Below, one piece after another: positions 1 through 12,565 of a DNA stretch of 64,000 bases (position 1 is the first letter of the stretch; every line of letters begins with the position of its first letter). Source of the DNA: Apiosordaria backusii (taxonomy: Eukaryota; Ascomycota; Sordariomycetes; Sordariales; Lasiosphaeriaceae). The notes beneath the pieces were generated by a model. It made no database searches and was not told the DNA's origin. It saw only the letters and a list, made by a program, of their open reading frames with translations. Both the position numbers and the translations under genes were made by a program. The DNA lies in contig JAUKTV010000006.1 of NCBI GenBank assembly GCA_030549205.1, forward strand, positions 1,382,501 through 1,446,500, in the 5' to 3' direction.

Positions 1-1974
1 ATGATCGAGCGGAAGTTGATAGCTGGACTCTCGGTTATGCCAAATCACAACGGCAAAGGCGACGGCATTGGCGACAAAAACAATGCCAAATAGTTTGCGG
101 TAAGCTGATAAGCCGGTGTGACGTAGCCAGCGCCAGCCGTGAACCCCTTTTTTGGGCGGCATCTCGATGATCTCAGGCTTGTTGCTGTCAGTAAAACTGC
201 TGCTGCTTGGCAGCGATGCTTTTTCGAGATCCGTGCTGCTCGGTGTCGAATCGGCCCTGAGTACGGTAGTGACATCCGATTCCTGTTCAGTGGAGATGGA
301 TGATGAAGGAGCGCGAGCCCTTGAGCTCTCATCGTCAGTGATGGCAGCGGCAATGTCGCGTAGCACGCGCTTGTCAATCTTGCCGTTCGCTGTAAGTGGA
401 ATTGACGGGCCGAGGTAGTGCCAAATCTTGGGAATAGCATAAAAGGGTTGGTTGACACTAACCCCTTTGCGCAATTCAACCTCATCCACACGATCAGAGG
501 CCGAGTAAAAGCCCCAAAGAGTGGTGTCGATCTTGAGTGCGCAGGCTTTGACGACGCTCGAACAAGACTCAATGGCGCGAGAGACACCGTCCAGCTCCAC
601 GCGAAAGCCATTGATCTTGACCTGATCGTCACGGCGACCCAGCGTTTCGAGACATCCATCTGAATTCCACCGCCCCAAGTCGCCAGTATTGAACATCATG
701 GTTCCATTCCTGGTGAACTTGTCCAACTTGTACCTCGTTGCCGTCAGTTCGGGCATATTGACATAACCGTGGGATACACCAGCGCCCCCAACCCACATGA
801 CACCAGGCTCCCCGATCCTGACTGGATTTTCATTATCGTCCAGGATGTACAAGGTGGTATTGGGATTAGGCTTGCCGATAGTCAATGCTCCGCCAGTTTG
901 ATGGACGTGGGCGGTGTTGAGGATGGTGACTTCGGTGGGACCGCAAATATTGATGAACCTGGTCCCAGGGTGCTGCGCCCAATGATCTGCAAGAGCCTTC
1001 GGGCATGGCTCACCGCCCACGACAATAGTCTTGAGGTTGGGGAAATCCTCATGGCGGGGAAAACGTTTGAGGGCTACCGAAGGTGTTGATATGACAATGT
1101 CAACCCTCTCCAAACACTCAGTCCAGAGCTCGTCTCCACTGCCTCTCAGATGTAGAGTACCGCCGTTCATGAGGGTGGACAATATTTCCCAAGCGCCTGG
1201 TTTCGTTAGCTGCGCAATTCTGATGGCGAGGACGATGAACTGAATAGACGTACACATATCAAATGCCACATTCAGCTGCTGGGCCACATTCTTGCCGATG
1301 GTGATCCCAAGTTTTGCCGGTTCAACAAGCAAGGTATGGCAAACATTGGAATGGCTGACCGACACACCCTTGGGACGTCCCGTGGTGCCTGAAGTGTAGA
1401 TGATGTAAGCACCGTCGTGGGGCTGAACATCCACCTCTAGGTTGCTGGCATTTCCAGACGTCCATATGTCGCTACTGCGGTCGAGGCTGATAACGGCAGC
1501 TTCCCCAGAAACACTCTGTCTAGCCTTTTCGACATACTTGGGCAGGCAGAGGGCAATTTCCGCTTTGGAGTCTGAGACGACATGCCTCAGAGTTTCCAAT
1601 GGGACTATGCCGCCATCAATGGGAACGTACTGTCCACCGGCTTTGAGCACAGCAAGGATGAAGATGACCATCTCGATAGACCGGGAGTACACCAAGACTG
1701 CTCGCCCTCCTCTCTTGAAACCATATCGAGTTTGCAACTCGTTGGCTAGGATATTGGCACGCCGGTTGAGCTCGCTATATGTTATGGTAGTGCTGTCGAA
1801 ATGGCGAACCGCAACAGCGCTAGGATATTGCGATGTTATCGACTCAAAGGCATGGTGGATTACTGTGAAAGGAGGCAGCATGGTCTCCCCACGGCCAAAA
1901 CCATTAAAGAGATCCCGGTCCTGAGTTGCGAGAGACTCGAGAGAGTAAAAGGAGGGTGGCAACGGAAAGGCCAT
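1..1974 (-). CDS. TmpL-like adenylation-domain membrane protein, N-terminal half (runs off the left edge)
   Basis: The start is the ATG at 1974. One 57-bp intron (1253-1197) restores the A4 core FDMCAWEIL, giving 639 codons before the edge. Residues about 30-540 form an NRPS-type adenylation domain: A3 YTSGTTGRPKG, A5 NICGPTEV, A7 FNTGDLGRW, A8 GRRDDQVKINGFRVE and A10 PLTANGKIDK with the catalytic Lys. No carrier-domain LGGxS motif follows. Instead there is a Ser/Thr-rich linker of about 80 residues and then the hydrophobic segment LFGIVFVANAVAFAVV, which looks like a first transmembrane helix. This A-domain-then-membrane layout is that of fungal TmpL/NPS12 proteins, which end in an FAD/NAD(P)-binding reductase-like region and act in redox homeostasis. 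The reductase half is outside the window, so the assignment rests on the N-terminal half only. An ordinary NRPS-like enzyme is the alternative. Confidence 0.75.
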   Translation of the reverse strand, partial: MAFPLPPSFYSLESLATQDRDLFNGFGRGETMLPPFTVIHHAFESITSQYPSAVAVRHFDSTTITYSELNRRANILANELQTRYGFKRGGRAVLVYSRSIEMVIFILAVLKAGGQYVPIDGGIVPLETLRHVVSDSKAEIALCLPKYVEKARQSVSGEAAVISLDRSSDIWTSGNASNLEVDVQPHDGAYIIYTSGTTGRPKGVSVSHSNVCHTLLVEPAKLGITIGKNVAQQLNVAFDMCTSIQFIVLAIRIAQLTKPGAWEILSTLMNGGTLHLRGSGDELWTECLERVDIVISTPSVALKRFPRHEDFPNLKTIVVGGEPCPKALADHWAQHPGTRFINICGPTEVTILNTAHVHQTGGALTIGKPNPNTTLYILDDNENPVRIGEPGVMWVGGAGVSHGYVNMPELTATRYKLDKFTRNGTMMFNTGDLGRWNSDGCLETLGRRDDQVKINGFRVELDGVSRAIESCSSVVKACALKIDTTLWGFYSASDRVDEVELRKGVSVNQPFYAIPKIWHYLGPSIPLTANGKIDKRVLRDIAAAITDDESSRARAPSSSISTEQESDVTTVLRADSTPSSTDLEKASLPSSSSFTDSNKPEIIEMPPKKGVHGWRWLRHTGLSAYRKLFGIVFVANAVAFAVVIWHNRESSYQLPLDH

Positions 1975-3675
1975 GGCGCTGGATAGAGTATTGGCACTCA
2001 AACTTGATTCAATGAGCACCCCTTAAGGATTAAGGCATCAGTTGTCCTGGAATACGGCCGTCTTATACTTCAAGTCTTGAGCAAGCAAGTCCACGTTTAC
2101 GCAACAGACCAAGCATGCTACCTCAGTAACGGTGACAGGGTTTCTCGCTGATCAATCACTAACTAAGCATTCCCACTGAACCTTTAGACCCTGAATATGT
2201 GTTAGAGCAAGACATTAGTTACTGGCGAGCAACACCCTGGTCCATTTCCGATACCCATTGCTGTCTTTCTGAAGGCCGTTCCGTGTCGTTTAAAGGCGTT
2301 CCAAATCTTCAAAAGGACCCTTTAAAATCTTGCTAACGGGCTTTCCCAGTCTCGTAGCAATCCTTCCCAGTCCTAATCCAGGCCCTGTTCATCTTGAAGA
2401 AAGTATATTTTGATGTGTTATATATGCTGTAAAGTATCAATCAGGCATGGTAAGTCCTTCGCTAACAAATAAACACAGCCCACTACCTACGCCTGACCCA
2501 TTTCATTATCGACATAATATCAGAGCACCAGTTCGAGTGGCGATATTCCACCACCTTCCCATCTAGCTAGGTGACATCAAAGACAAAAGCTCCGTCTCTG
2601 GAAATATCCAGCTGCGGCACCTAGGAAATACCTGGTACTGGTAGTTGCGTTTTCGACATGAGGCATCGATCTGACCGGAAATGCAGACTGCAGCCGCTTG
2701 CGACATAGCGCTACCCACGGTTGCCCAACATCACAAAATCTCGGACTATGTCCTGATTTGGCAGTTGAGTACCTGTAAAACTATCAAACTCATTGGTGGA
2801 TCTACTAGAGAGAACGTCTTGGAGACAGGATCGGCTTGCTTAGACTCGTACACGCCCAGAACAAAAAGCTGGCACGGGTACCTGCACAACCTACTATACC
2901 TACACACTATTAAATACAGGCGTTCTGAATTTGTTTAAATGCATATTACACCATTTTCAAAGCCTGTCGACTATCTTTAAAGGTCTACTGACTATCTTTC
3001 AAGGCTTAACAGCTATCTTATGTAGTCTATTAACAGTGTTTTAATGCCTGTTAAACACTTACAGTACCGGTGTTTTGTCCACCGCGTGCCGTAATAACGA
3101 TGTGACGCTACAGCTCTCAATCCGGGGAAACGTACGAGCCAAGGTATTTGACGGCGCAGGGACAATATCGCCAACGCTGACTTGAGATTCCACTCTCCTT
3201 TGTCATGCTGATGCAAGCACATTCGAACCATAACTGTCTTAGTAATGAAGCTGCCCACCGGCGGGTAAAGTAACTAGTGTTACAGAAGACGGCTTTATTG
3301 CCCGAGCGGGTAGTCCCTACGAGTATCTGCTAGCGACAGCCGCTTTACAACTGCGATCCTGATCTCGACCAGTGGATGAGATCTCTTGGTAGGTCGTATC
3401 GCAGACTGGGATGCTACAGAGGTTGATCCCACGCTGGTAGCCGCAGCCCCGTCAGTGTAACCCTTCCGTCCGTGCACATCATCATGTGAAAACAAATCGA
3501 GGACGCAACAATTTGGAATTCAAGCTACGACTGTGACAGATGTTGGGACATGGAAACTCATAAGTGGTTGACATTCCTTATCTAGAGCAGCAGGATGCCA
3601 CGCAATCGATGCAGCACTCGCACCATTAGTCGAACTTCCTCGCCCAGTTTCTGGTAACACACCAAACAACACAAG
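1975..3675. other. Intergenic region, divergent promoters of the TmpL-like gene and the hydratase
   Basis: No convincing gene is seen in this 1.7 kb. The short open frames here (such as 2681-2938, and 3013-3258 and 3295-3495 on the minus strand) lack recognisable motifs. The part from about 2870 to 3090 is a decayed foldback element, listed separately. Confidence 0.5.
2871..3090. mobile_element. Decayed foldback MITE-like element, copy A
   Basis: The right end at 3072-3090 reads GTTTTGTCCACCGCGTGCC, the reverse complement of the GGCACGYGGTGGACAAAA-type terminus of other copies. The left end at 2871 keeps GGCACGGG but is otherwise diverged. The interior carries repeated ACTATCTTT/AAAGGC units. 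The right end is clear; the left boundary is inferred. Confidence 0.5.
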
Positions 3676-4792
3676 ATGGAATCATTGCAAGATGTGCAGC
3701 TCAGCGTCGATGACGCCACCGGTATCGCCATAATCCGCCTTGATCGGCCAGCAAAGCGCAATGCCTTTTCGCAATTCATGATCGACCAGCTTGTCTCTGT
3801 TCTTAGCCACATCGATGACCTGGATTCTGTTCGAGCTGTTGTTCTAGCTGGGGGCTCAGACGGGCCATTTTGCGGTAGGGCAGTTATTCTGCAAATTCAA
3901 GTCGAGAAGGCCTCAGCACCGCTGATACGCTTGTGAGATAGCGGGCATGGATATCAAGGAACTGGCACAACTCACTACGACAGAGGCCCATCAACGACTC
4001 TTCCTCAAAGATCTCTCCGATGCGTTTGCACAGTTTTCTAAACCGATTATAGCTGCCGTGATTGGTGCAGCAGTAAGTGAACCCGGTATTGTTCGACATT
4101 GCAACATCTGACGGCAATCAAGCTTGGTGGAGGTTTCGAATTAGCCCTAGCTGTATGTCGTCTCTCTGCTTTTACTAGGACCGAAGCAGAGTCTGTGCTG
4201 ATTTGTGTACAGGCAGACATCATTTATGCTGCACATGATGCACGGTTTGGTCTTCCAGAGATCAACATCGGCACGATCCCGGGTGCTGGGGGCACTCAAA
4301 GGCTGACCAAAGCGTTGGGCAAACACAAGGTAGGAAATCAGCGTCAGTTCGTCCCTCCTGTGTTATTTCACTGACGTAAGCGCATGACAGGCAATGGAAT
4401 TCATCTTGACAGGCGGCTCTGCTACAGGCCAAGAATTTGAGCGGCTAGGTCTCGTGAACAGAGTCTTCCCACGTCGAGATGTGGAGAGCGAAGCCATCAA
4501 GCTCGCCCAAAGGATCGCTACGAGATCAGCAGCGGTCGTGAAACTAGCCAAAAGTGCAGTTCTTACTGGTAAGTGCTACCTGCAGCCCCTTATCTACACG
4601 TTCTGTACCTTGGCCTCTAACTACGTCTCATTAGCGGAGAATTCGCATCTTGCAGCTGGTATATCAGCCGAAAGGTCTCTTTATTATGCCACCTTCGACC
4701 TGGAAGACTTCCGGGAAGGGCAGGCGGCGTTTCTGGACAAGCGAGATCCCAAGTTCAATCGGACATTGACAGGAGGACTTGCCGGGTCGTGA
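3676..4792 (+). CDS. Enoyl-CoA hydratase/isomerase (crotonase) family enzyme
   Basis: Six exons (3676-3874, 3942-4072, 4123-4152, 4213-4329, 4391-4568, 4635-4792) give 270 aa, the usual crotonase length. The first splice creates FCAGMDIKEL, matching the oxyanion-hole region of the family. Both catalytic Glu contexts are present: GGGFELALA and PEINIGTIPGAGGTQRL. The family hydrates or isomerises acyl-CoA double bonds; methylglutaconyl-CoA hydratase-like proteins are close in sequence. I see no obvious N-terminal signal, and mitochondrial targeting is not evident. It is convergent with the regulator at 4799-7703, only 6 bp apart. Its link to the polyketide locus is positional only. Confidence 0.85.
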
Positions 4793-4798
4793 AATGTG

Positions 4799-7703
4799 TT
4801 AGTTGTACAGAGATTCCAACGCTTCAATCTGCTCATGATTATAAAACCAATCCTCCAGCTGCATCTCATTTCCCATCCACATCATAGGGTTGGCTGTTCT
4901 CTGTACCTCGGGAAACTCCCCGCCTTCCCGGCCATTCGTTTGCTCTTGGCCATCCATGTTTTGCTCCCACTGGTCCGAGGCACTTTGTTGAGAAAATCCC
5001 AACGTTCCAAGGTAGGCATCGACTTCGAAGGCCGCCTGATGCGGTTGCTGCATTTGATTCGGCGCCTCTCCTCCAGGACCGGCACCTTGTCCACCTTGGC
5101 CAGAAGAGAATTGGACGTGATGTGACGCAACACTGACTAGTACCTGAAACAAGCGACGGAATCTTTCCACGGCATCAGTAACTGATGACTCATACTGCAG
5201 CGACGTGGCAAACGCCTGCAGTCGGGCAAGGTCGTCTTTGTCCCGTGTTTCTATGACTTGACAGAAGAGAACGATGAAGGGAACGAAGGGGGCCATCAGA
5301 ATGGTCCTATATCAGCAGTGATTAACAGCCAATCCTTATACAGAGGCAAAGCTCGAGATGAGTGGCGGAAAAGGCCATACATACCAGTGCATGTATGTTG
5401 CAAACAATCCGCAGTTTGTGCGTTCAACAAGTGCCATACATTCTTGGTGTCGTGCCAGGGTTTGCCGTGCCACAGTTATGCACTCGGTTGAGAAGGTGGT
5501 TGGCGATCCAGGAGGATTGGGAACCGCACGGTAGACGAGGGTCATGAGACTGAGACGCAATACATGATCAGACACGAGAAAGAAATCTGTCAAGTCATCT
5601 CCGGCATGTTCACGGCAGTATGGGCTCCATTTTTGCTGTAGAAATATGGTGATTAGCTCTAGCATGTTTCGAGCACACCGTGGACAAGACAATCGACACT
5701 GCGGAAGACCCAGGCGTATTCCTGAACAGCTCGTCAGCAATCGTAGGAGCTGCGAATACAGGCTCCCCGATCTATCTCGAATGCCTAGCGAGCTCTCTGG
5801 CCAGGCCCATAGCGTGCTCTTCCTACGCCTATCAAGCTCTCCTTATGGGGGGTTTATAGCCTGAGTTTCGATCAATCTGTCCACGGCGCGGGGGGGAGCT
5901 GAATATATAACTCACGCTCACTTCGGCCGTCTTAGCTTCAACTTCTTCCAGCCGGCTTACCAAAACCTTGACTCTTGCTCTTTTCACATTTTCTGATTGG
6001 GCAACAGCCTCAGGACAGTAAAGCATCTCATATACTTGGCCTTGTATTTTGGCAGACAAAACCCATAATAGGAACCAAGAGGTGATTCCGAAATTGCCGG
6101 GGTCATCAGTCGAGGGGTATGGGACGGTGATGTCATAGTCTTGAATACTGGACGAACGTCCAAGACGAAGAGACAAGTTTTTATCGACAACGTAAACGGA
6201 CCAGAAAAGAAAGTGTCGTCTATGCCGATCGCTATCCATCTTGTCCGCTCCTGACCTGAAGAGGACATATTCGTCATCAGTCCGGTGATAACCCAGCGTT
6301 TGGCAGAGTTCGGATGCCTTCGAGGTTAGAATCCAAGCCAGGGATGGCTTGGATATTTCAATGGCGTAAAATGACTAGAACAGGGGTGTCAGCACGTGGT
6401 GCAGGCGTGAGAAGAGTTGACTTACACCTGACAGGAGCGCAGAAATGGTCTCGTCGTTTGCGGGAAGGTGAAGTGGTAAATGTGCCAGGGCTGTCTCAAT
6501 GTTTGTGCCACATAGCTGGGCACATTCAAGATATTCTTCCTTCTTGTCTTTCTCCACTTGTGCACATGCCCAAGAAAGAAAATGGAGACCGACATTGACA
6601 TTGATGATGGTTACCAGATCGTTATCATCGCTCATATATGCCGCAAAACACAAGACTTGAAACTCTTTAAGGGGCATCAGCTCGCACACCCAGGCCAGGC
6701 ACATGACTTCGAAAGACTGTGCCAGTCGGAGGATTTGGACGACAGTTTGAATAGGGGGCAACTTGCAATGTTCCAGAGGTAAAGACTGGACAGGAGCGGC
6801 ATGCGGATACCGCATCTCATCAGCCGCTGGCTGCTTCTTCATGGCCTCGACGAGGACACGAAGGGCGTCCAGTCTCTCACGCATTTCCGGTTGCGAGTCT
6901 CGGTCGTGGACCGCTTTTTGAAGGAACTCGTTGGCAAACGCTGTATGTGCGGTCAGCGACGAGTTGCCTTCGACCATGGGTGCCGTGGTATTCGCCTGTG
7001 TGTTGATCGAGTTGACATGCTTAGTGGCAGTTGTTGATGTTGGGCTTGTTGCTGTGGCCGATGGTGTGCCTGGCACTGAGAGAACAGAGGCTTGGTTCCT
7101 AGTGGCCGTCGTCCCGCTCGGGCTGTTGGGTGTTGGCGCACGGAGTTGGACGTCGGGGATCGTACGGGAAACAAGTTCGCGAGTTTGCTGGGTTTTGAGA
7201 TCTCGCAGCAGATCAAGGATTTCGTCTAAGCGGCTGTCAAGGTGGTCGATCTTTTGTTCACTACAGCAGCGCTGGAGGTGAGTATCGCGTGCAACATGAA
7301 CTGGAAGCAATGAGTGGGAACTTGAGGCGATCGTACTATTGGTGACTGAGGAGGATGCGCGCACGCTTCTCCCTCGGGCGTACCTCGTTGTAGATACATT
7401 CGATCTTGGCTCGAAGGCAATGGGCACAAGGGGACTCGCGGTTGCATCCGATCTATTCCAATAAGCGTTGCATAAGAAAACGTCCAAACAAGATCGGATT
7501 GGCACCTGGACTCTTACCTTGCGTGCCCGACATGCATTACACTAGCATCAATACTTCCCAGTCAGTGTTCTTGTTTTGATGCCAAGATCATACGGTGGGG
7601 TGGGGGGAAAAGCTATCCGTACAGCTCGCGGGACCACCGATGACGATGCGGCTTCGGCAGGTGGGGAAGCCGTTTCGCGTCCGCTGTGGCCGGGATGATT
7701 CAT
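4799..7703 (-). CDS. Zn2Cys6 transcription factor, probable local regulator
   Basis: Seven exons (7703-7623, 7541-7518, 7452-7337, 7260-6426, 6374-5916, 5836-5385, 5306-4799) give 824 aa. The zinc cluster is split by two introns and reads CNACRARKIGC, then NRESPCAHCLRAKIEC, the exact C-x2-C-x6-C-x5-C-x2-C-x6-C spacing. It is followed by the coiled-coil-like EQKIDHLDSRLDEILDLL and then a long fungal-specific transcription-factor middle region (ALLSGSFYAIEISKPSLAW onward). The start MNHPGHSG was chosen because it sits just before PRACNAC; an in-frame upstream Met at 7955 is possible. The acceptor at 5837 is weak but is the only one that keeps the frame open. The gene lies divergent from the ABC exporter and two genes from the PKS, which suits a pathway-specific regulator; its targets are inferred. 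Confidence 0.85.
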
Positions 7704-8294
7704 AGTGTAATGAGTTCGCGGGCCTGTAGGCACCGAGAAATATTGGAACGATGCTGTTGCGTGGATGGGTATGTTTTGTTTGGAAGTCGTGTGTCCGTGT
7801 CTGCTTTCGGAGGCCGGACCGCTAGAGGTCCACGGATTCCGGTGTTTAGGTAGGGTGGAAGAGCATGTGTCTTGGCCCGCGGATCCCGCGCGACCCGGGC
7901 GCACGGACCATATGCCGTTCTTTGTGAGTGATGGCTCCAAGTCTGCTGCCTGCAAAGCCCTACCTCAGGGACCTACCATAACACAGAGAGCGGATAGTCA
8001 AGGACATGTGCCAAGGGTGACTTCCTCTGAATTCCGACAAGCCCTTGGCACGTTGCGTCAGCTTGTGCGGACAACGGACAATTAAATGCCCGAATTGCTG
8101 TTCTTGCGTGGTCTTGTCCACCACCTCCACTGGTTTGCGAGACTTGGCACCTCCCACGGCCCTTGGCGCCAAGTAGCCTTTCAAGCCTTAATTTCCTTCA
8201 TATGCTAATTATTCTTTTCTTCAAAGGCTACCATCTTGCCTGTCCTCATCGACATTGCTGCACCATCGTTCCATCGCCTTCGCCTACGAAAAAG
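7704..8294. promoter_or_regulatory. Shared divergent promoter region, regulator and ABC exporter
   Basis: These 591 bp separate the regulator start (7703, minus) from the exporter start (8295, plus). No other gene is visible. A common control region is inferred from the head-to-head layout; I identified no specific operator. Confidence 0.45.
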
Positions 8295-11200
8295 ATGGCA
8301 ACGATGGTAGAGACAGAAAAGCCAAGCACGCCTTCAGGCCAGTCTGCCAACGAGACCTTGAAAGATCCCCCAAACGAAGTCGCTCCGTCAGCAAAAGGTG
8401 AAAAGGAGAAATCTGATGGCGCTTATTGGGTAAGCATCGGCTGCATCGCTGCTAAAATACCTACCAGCCCTATACCACGACTGACACTTGGAACAGAGGA
8501 TATTCAGCTATGCCGGAACAGTCGAGAAAAGTATCCAGGCGGTCGCCGCCATTTCCGCCACGGCCTCGGGCGTTGGGATTGCAGTTCAAAATTTGATTTT
8601 TGGAAAAATGATTACTGTTATCACCGAATACGTTTCCGGGATGTCGACCAAGGAGGTTTTCATGGATGACGTCTCCAACCTAGCGTACGTTCTACGAGAT
8701 CCATGGTTTTGGCCCGACTAACACTGTTGCAGACTCTACTTTGTCTACCTCGGCATTGCCCGCTTCGTCCTCGCTTACACGTACAACACTTTGTTCACCT
8801 ATGCTGGGTATCGCATCGTGCGCAACATCCGCCGAGCATACCTCAGAGCAGCTCTGAGTCAGGATGTGGCCTTTTTTGACCTCGGCACCGCCGGTTCCAT
8901 AGCCGCACAGGCTTCGTCCAACGGGAAACTGATCCAGGGTGGTATCTCGGAGAAGCTGGGGCTTACCTTCCAAGGACTGGCTGCTTTTTTCGCATCCTTT
9001 ATTGTCGCATTTGTCACCAACTGGAAGCTTACCCTTATCTGCTTGTGTATCGCGCCCGCCACCATCATTGTCATGTCGGTTGTCGCCATGATTCACGCCG
9101 GCTTCGAAACCAAGATCCTCGAGATCTACTCGCAGGCAAATTCTTTTGCCGAAGGAGTGCTTGCCAGCGCCAAAACAGTCCACGCTTTTGGCATGAGGGA
9201 ACGGCTGGTTGACCGATTCAACGAGTATCTGACGGAGGCTGGAGGCTGGGGACGCAAGATCTCGCCTCTCTTGGGTGTATTGATGTCGGCCGAATATTCA
9301 ATCATCTACCTGGGCATGGCTCTGGCCTTTTGGCAAGGCATCGGCATGCTTGCCCGGGGCGAAGTCGATTCCGCCGGCGAGATCTTCACCGTCTTATTCG
9401 CCGTCGTCATTGCTACTATCAGCATGACCATGCTTGCTCCTTATGCCATTGACTTTTCACGGGCTTCGACGGCCGCCGCCCAGCTCTTCAAGTTGGTCGA
9501 CACCGTATCCAAGATCGACCCTTTTGACGAATCGGGGGATCAGCCTGATGGGGTAGAGGGCTTCGTGGAACTGGAAAATGTTTCGTTTGCCTACCCATCC
9601 CGGCCTAAAACCAAAGTGCTAGAAGACTTCACCCTCCAAATTCCAGCAGGGAAAGTGACCGCTCTCGTGGGAGCAAGCGGCTCTGGCAAGAGCACGATAG
9701 TTGGCCTTCTTGAACGCTGGTACAACCCATTGTCTGGCACGATCAAGCTTGACGGCCGCCCCATCGACCAACTCAACATCCACTGGCTTCGGACGAACAT
9801 GCGACTTGTGCAACAAGAGCCTGTCTTGTTCCAGGGTTCCGTGTTTGACAACATTGCATATGGACTTGTTGGCACTGCTTTGGAGCACAGTCCTCGCGAG
9901 GAACAGATGGCCCGCGTGGAGGAGGCAGCGAAGATGGCTTTTGCCCATGACTTCATTACGGATCTTCCTCAAGGCTACGACACGAATATCGGGCAGCAAG
10001 GGAGCCTTTTATCTGGCGGACAGAAGCAACGGGTGGCGATTGCCCGAAGCGTAATTTCTCATCCCAAGGTCCTTCTCCTGGATGAAGCGACTTCGGCGTT
10101 GGATCCTAGGGCTGAGGGCATTGTTCAAGAGGCGCTTGACAGGGCCGCTGAGGGCCGTACCACCCTAGTCATTGCACACAAGCTGGCGACCATAAAAAAG
10201 GCTCACAACATTGTTGTGATGGACAAGGGCAAAATTGTCGAGCAAGGAACTCATGAGGAGCTCATTGCGCAAGATGGTGCCTATGCCAGACTTGTGCGGG
10301 TTCAGGACTTGACCTTAGGAGCCCAGGAGAGTGCTTCTGATACAGAGGCAGCTCAGGGGGCAGAGAGCCAAGATGAGAGTGATGAAGGTCGCCGCCCTGT
10401 GGAACTGACCAAAACAATGACACGATACCCGACAGCAGACCGGGCCCGACTGGACGAGCAGAAGGATCGGGATGACTTTCAGAAACACAAGCACGTTGGC
10501 CTCCTGAGCGTGATTGTCCGCCTCGTCAAGTCTACCCCTGAGCTCCATTTGATGTACGTCGGTCTATTCTTGGGCTGCGTTGGAGCCGGTAAGTGCTGTC
10601 TTGCTCTTTCCCCCCTTCTCTTTCCCCCTTGCCTATTGTTACCTTGGTGGAGTGTCTTTTATGTACTGCAGGGTCTGTTGCAACGCAATAGGCATACAGA
10701 GTTCGATGTCACGTCCATCCAAGATATAGGGACACATACGATGGCTCTGAAAAGGCCTATGAAACATGGTTGAGAAGGGTTCCATGAAATGCTAATTCGA
10801 CGTCGTGTAGCTGCTGCCTTCCCTGGTCAAGCCATCCTCATGGCGCGGATGATGGATGTTTTCACCCTGACCGGACAAGCCATGATTGACCGCGGCAACT
10901 TTTTCGCATGCATGTTCATTGTCATGGCAGGCGGCTGTCTAGGCGTTTACTTCATTTTAGGATATGCGGCAAATATAATTTCCCAAACATTAACGCGGAA
11001 GCTCCGCCGCGAAGTTTTCGATAACTTGTTGCGGCAAGATATCCAGTTCTTCGACCGCCCAGAGAACAGCACAGGTTCCCTTGTCAGTCACGTTGAATCG
11101 GACCCCCAGGGAGTCTTTGAGCTGATGGGCATCAATGTTGGCCTCATCTTGATCTCGGTCCTCAACCTCGGAGCTTGCGGCATCATGGCTATTGCGCATA

Positions 11201-12565
11201 GTTGGAAGCTGGGTCTTGTCGTTGTTTTTGCTGGCATGCCACCGCTCGCCTTGTCGGGTTTCTTCAAGATTCGGCTTGACGTAAAGCTGGATCAAATGGT
11301 TTCCAAGCGCCACTCGACGAGTTCCGCTATTGCTTCGGAGTCCATCAACGCCATACGTACGGTCTCGTCGTTGGCCTTGGAAGACAAGGTCCTCGAGAAG
11401 TATACAACAGAGCTGGACCATGCTGTGGCCGGATCCGTCAAACCGCTCACCCTTATCATGACCTGCTTTGCCTTTACCCAAGGCATCGAATATTGGTTCA
11501 TGGCTCTCGGCTTTTGGTACGGTTGCAAACTTGTTTCGGATCTCGAGACTTCGATGTACGACTTCTTCGTCGCTTTCATGGGAGTCTTTTTCTCGGCGCA
11601 GGCGGCCTCCCAGTTTTTTGCATTCTCGACAAGCATCACCAAAGGGCAAAACTCGGCAAACTACATCTTCTGGCTCTCTGAGCTGCAGCCGACAGTCCAA
11701 GAGACACCAGAAAATCAAGACAAGAAACCATCATCTGGTGGTCCCATCGAGCTTGACAATGTTCGCTTTTCGTATCCCCTTCGCCCGGATACTACCGTTC
11801 TACGAGGTGTGGACCTGGAGGTTTGTTTCCTTTCTGGAAGTCGGGATCTCCTGTATGCATCAGCTGACTTTGTAATAGATTAAAAAAGGGCAGTTCCTTG
11901 CCGTTGTTGGTGCCTCCGGTTGTGGAAAGTCCACCGTCATTGGTCTTCTCGAACGCTTTTATGACGCTTCTACTGGCACCGTCCGCATTGCCTCCGACCC
12001 TCTCCCAACACTCAACCCTCGCCATTACCGTGGAATTGTCTCCCTTGTTCAGCAAGAACCAACTCTCTTTCAAGGCACAATCCAGGACAACGTGGTCCTG
12101 GGTCTCGATGACAACGGCGACATGCCCAACGAAAAGGACGCCGACTTGTCGACTCAGGTTGAGGCCGCACTTCGCGCGGCAAATGCATGGGACTTTGTCT
12201 GCTCTCTTCCGGACGGTGTGGCAACCTTCGCTGGCCCCAAAGGAATGCAACTCTCTGGAGGACAAAGACAGAGGATTGCCATTGCCCGCGCTCTCATCCG
12301 CAACCCACAGATTCTGCTTCTAGACGAGGCAACGAGTGCTCTTGATTCTGCATCCGAGAAGGTCGTGCAGAGTGCCCTCGCTGAAGCAGCAAAAGAAGGT
12401 GACCAGATCACTGTGGCTGTTGCTCACCGGCTAAGCACTATCAAGGATGCTGATCTAATTTGCGTCTTCCACGCCGGCAAGATTGTCGAGGCAGGGACAC
12501 ACACTGACCTCATGGTGAAGGGTGGGATTTACAAACAGATGTGTGAAGCTCAGAATTTAGACTAG
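8295..12565 (+). CDS. ABC multidrug/metabolite exporter, full-size ABCB type
   Basis: Five exons (8295-8429, 8497-8684, 8733-10588, 10811-11820, 11879-12565) give 1291 aa. The layout is TMD-NBD-TMD-NBD. NBD1 has Walker A GASGSGKST, signature LLSGGQKQR, Walker B VLLLDEATS and the H-loop AHKL. NBD2 has GASGCGKST, LSGGQRQR, ILLLDEATS and AHRL, so both sites look intact. A charged linker rich in Asp, Glu and Arg joins the halves. This is the P-glycoprotein-like plasma-membrane exporter class. It is divergent from the Zn2Cys6 regulator and next to the PKS, so export of the polyketide product or self-protection is the likely job. The intron at 10589-10810 (222 bp) is long for this locus. Confidence 0.93.

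Noticed and set aside
7704..7955. Upstream in-frame Met of the regulator at 4799-7703
   Set aside because: It would add 84 residues without motif inside the divergent promoter; MNHPGHSG is closer to the zinc cluster.
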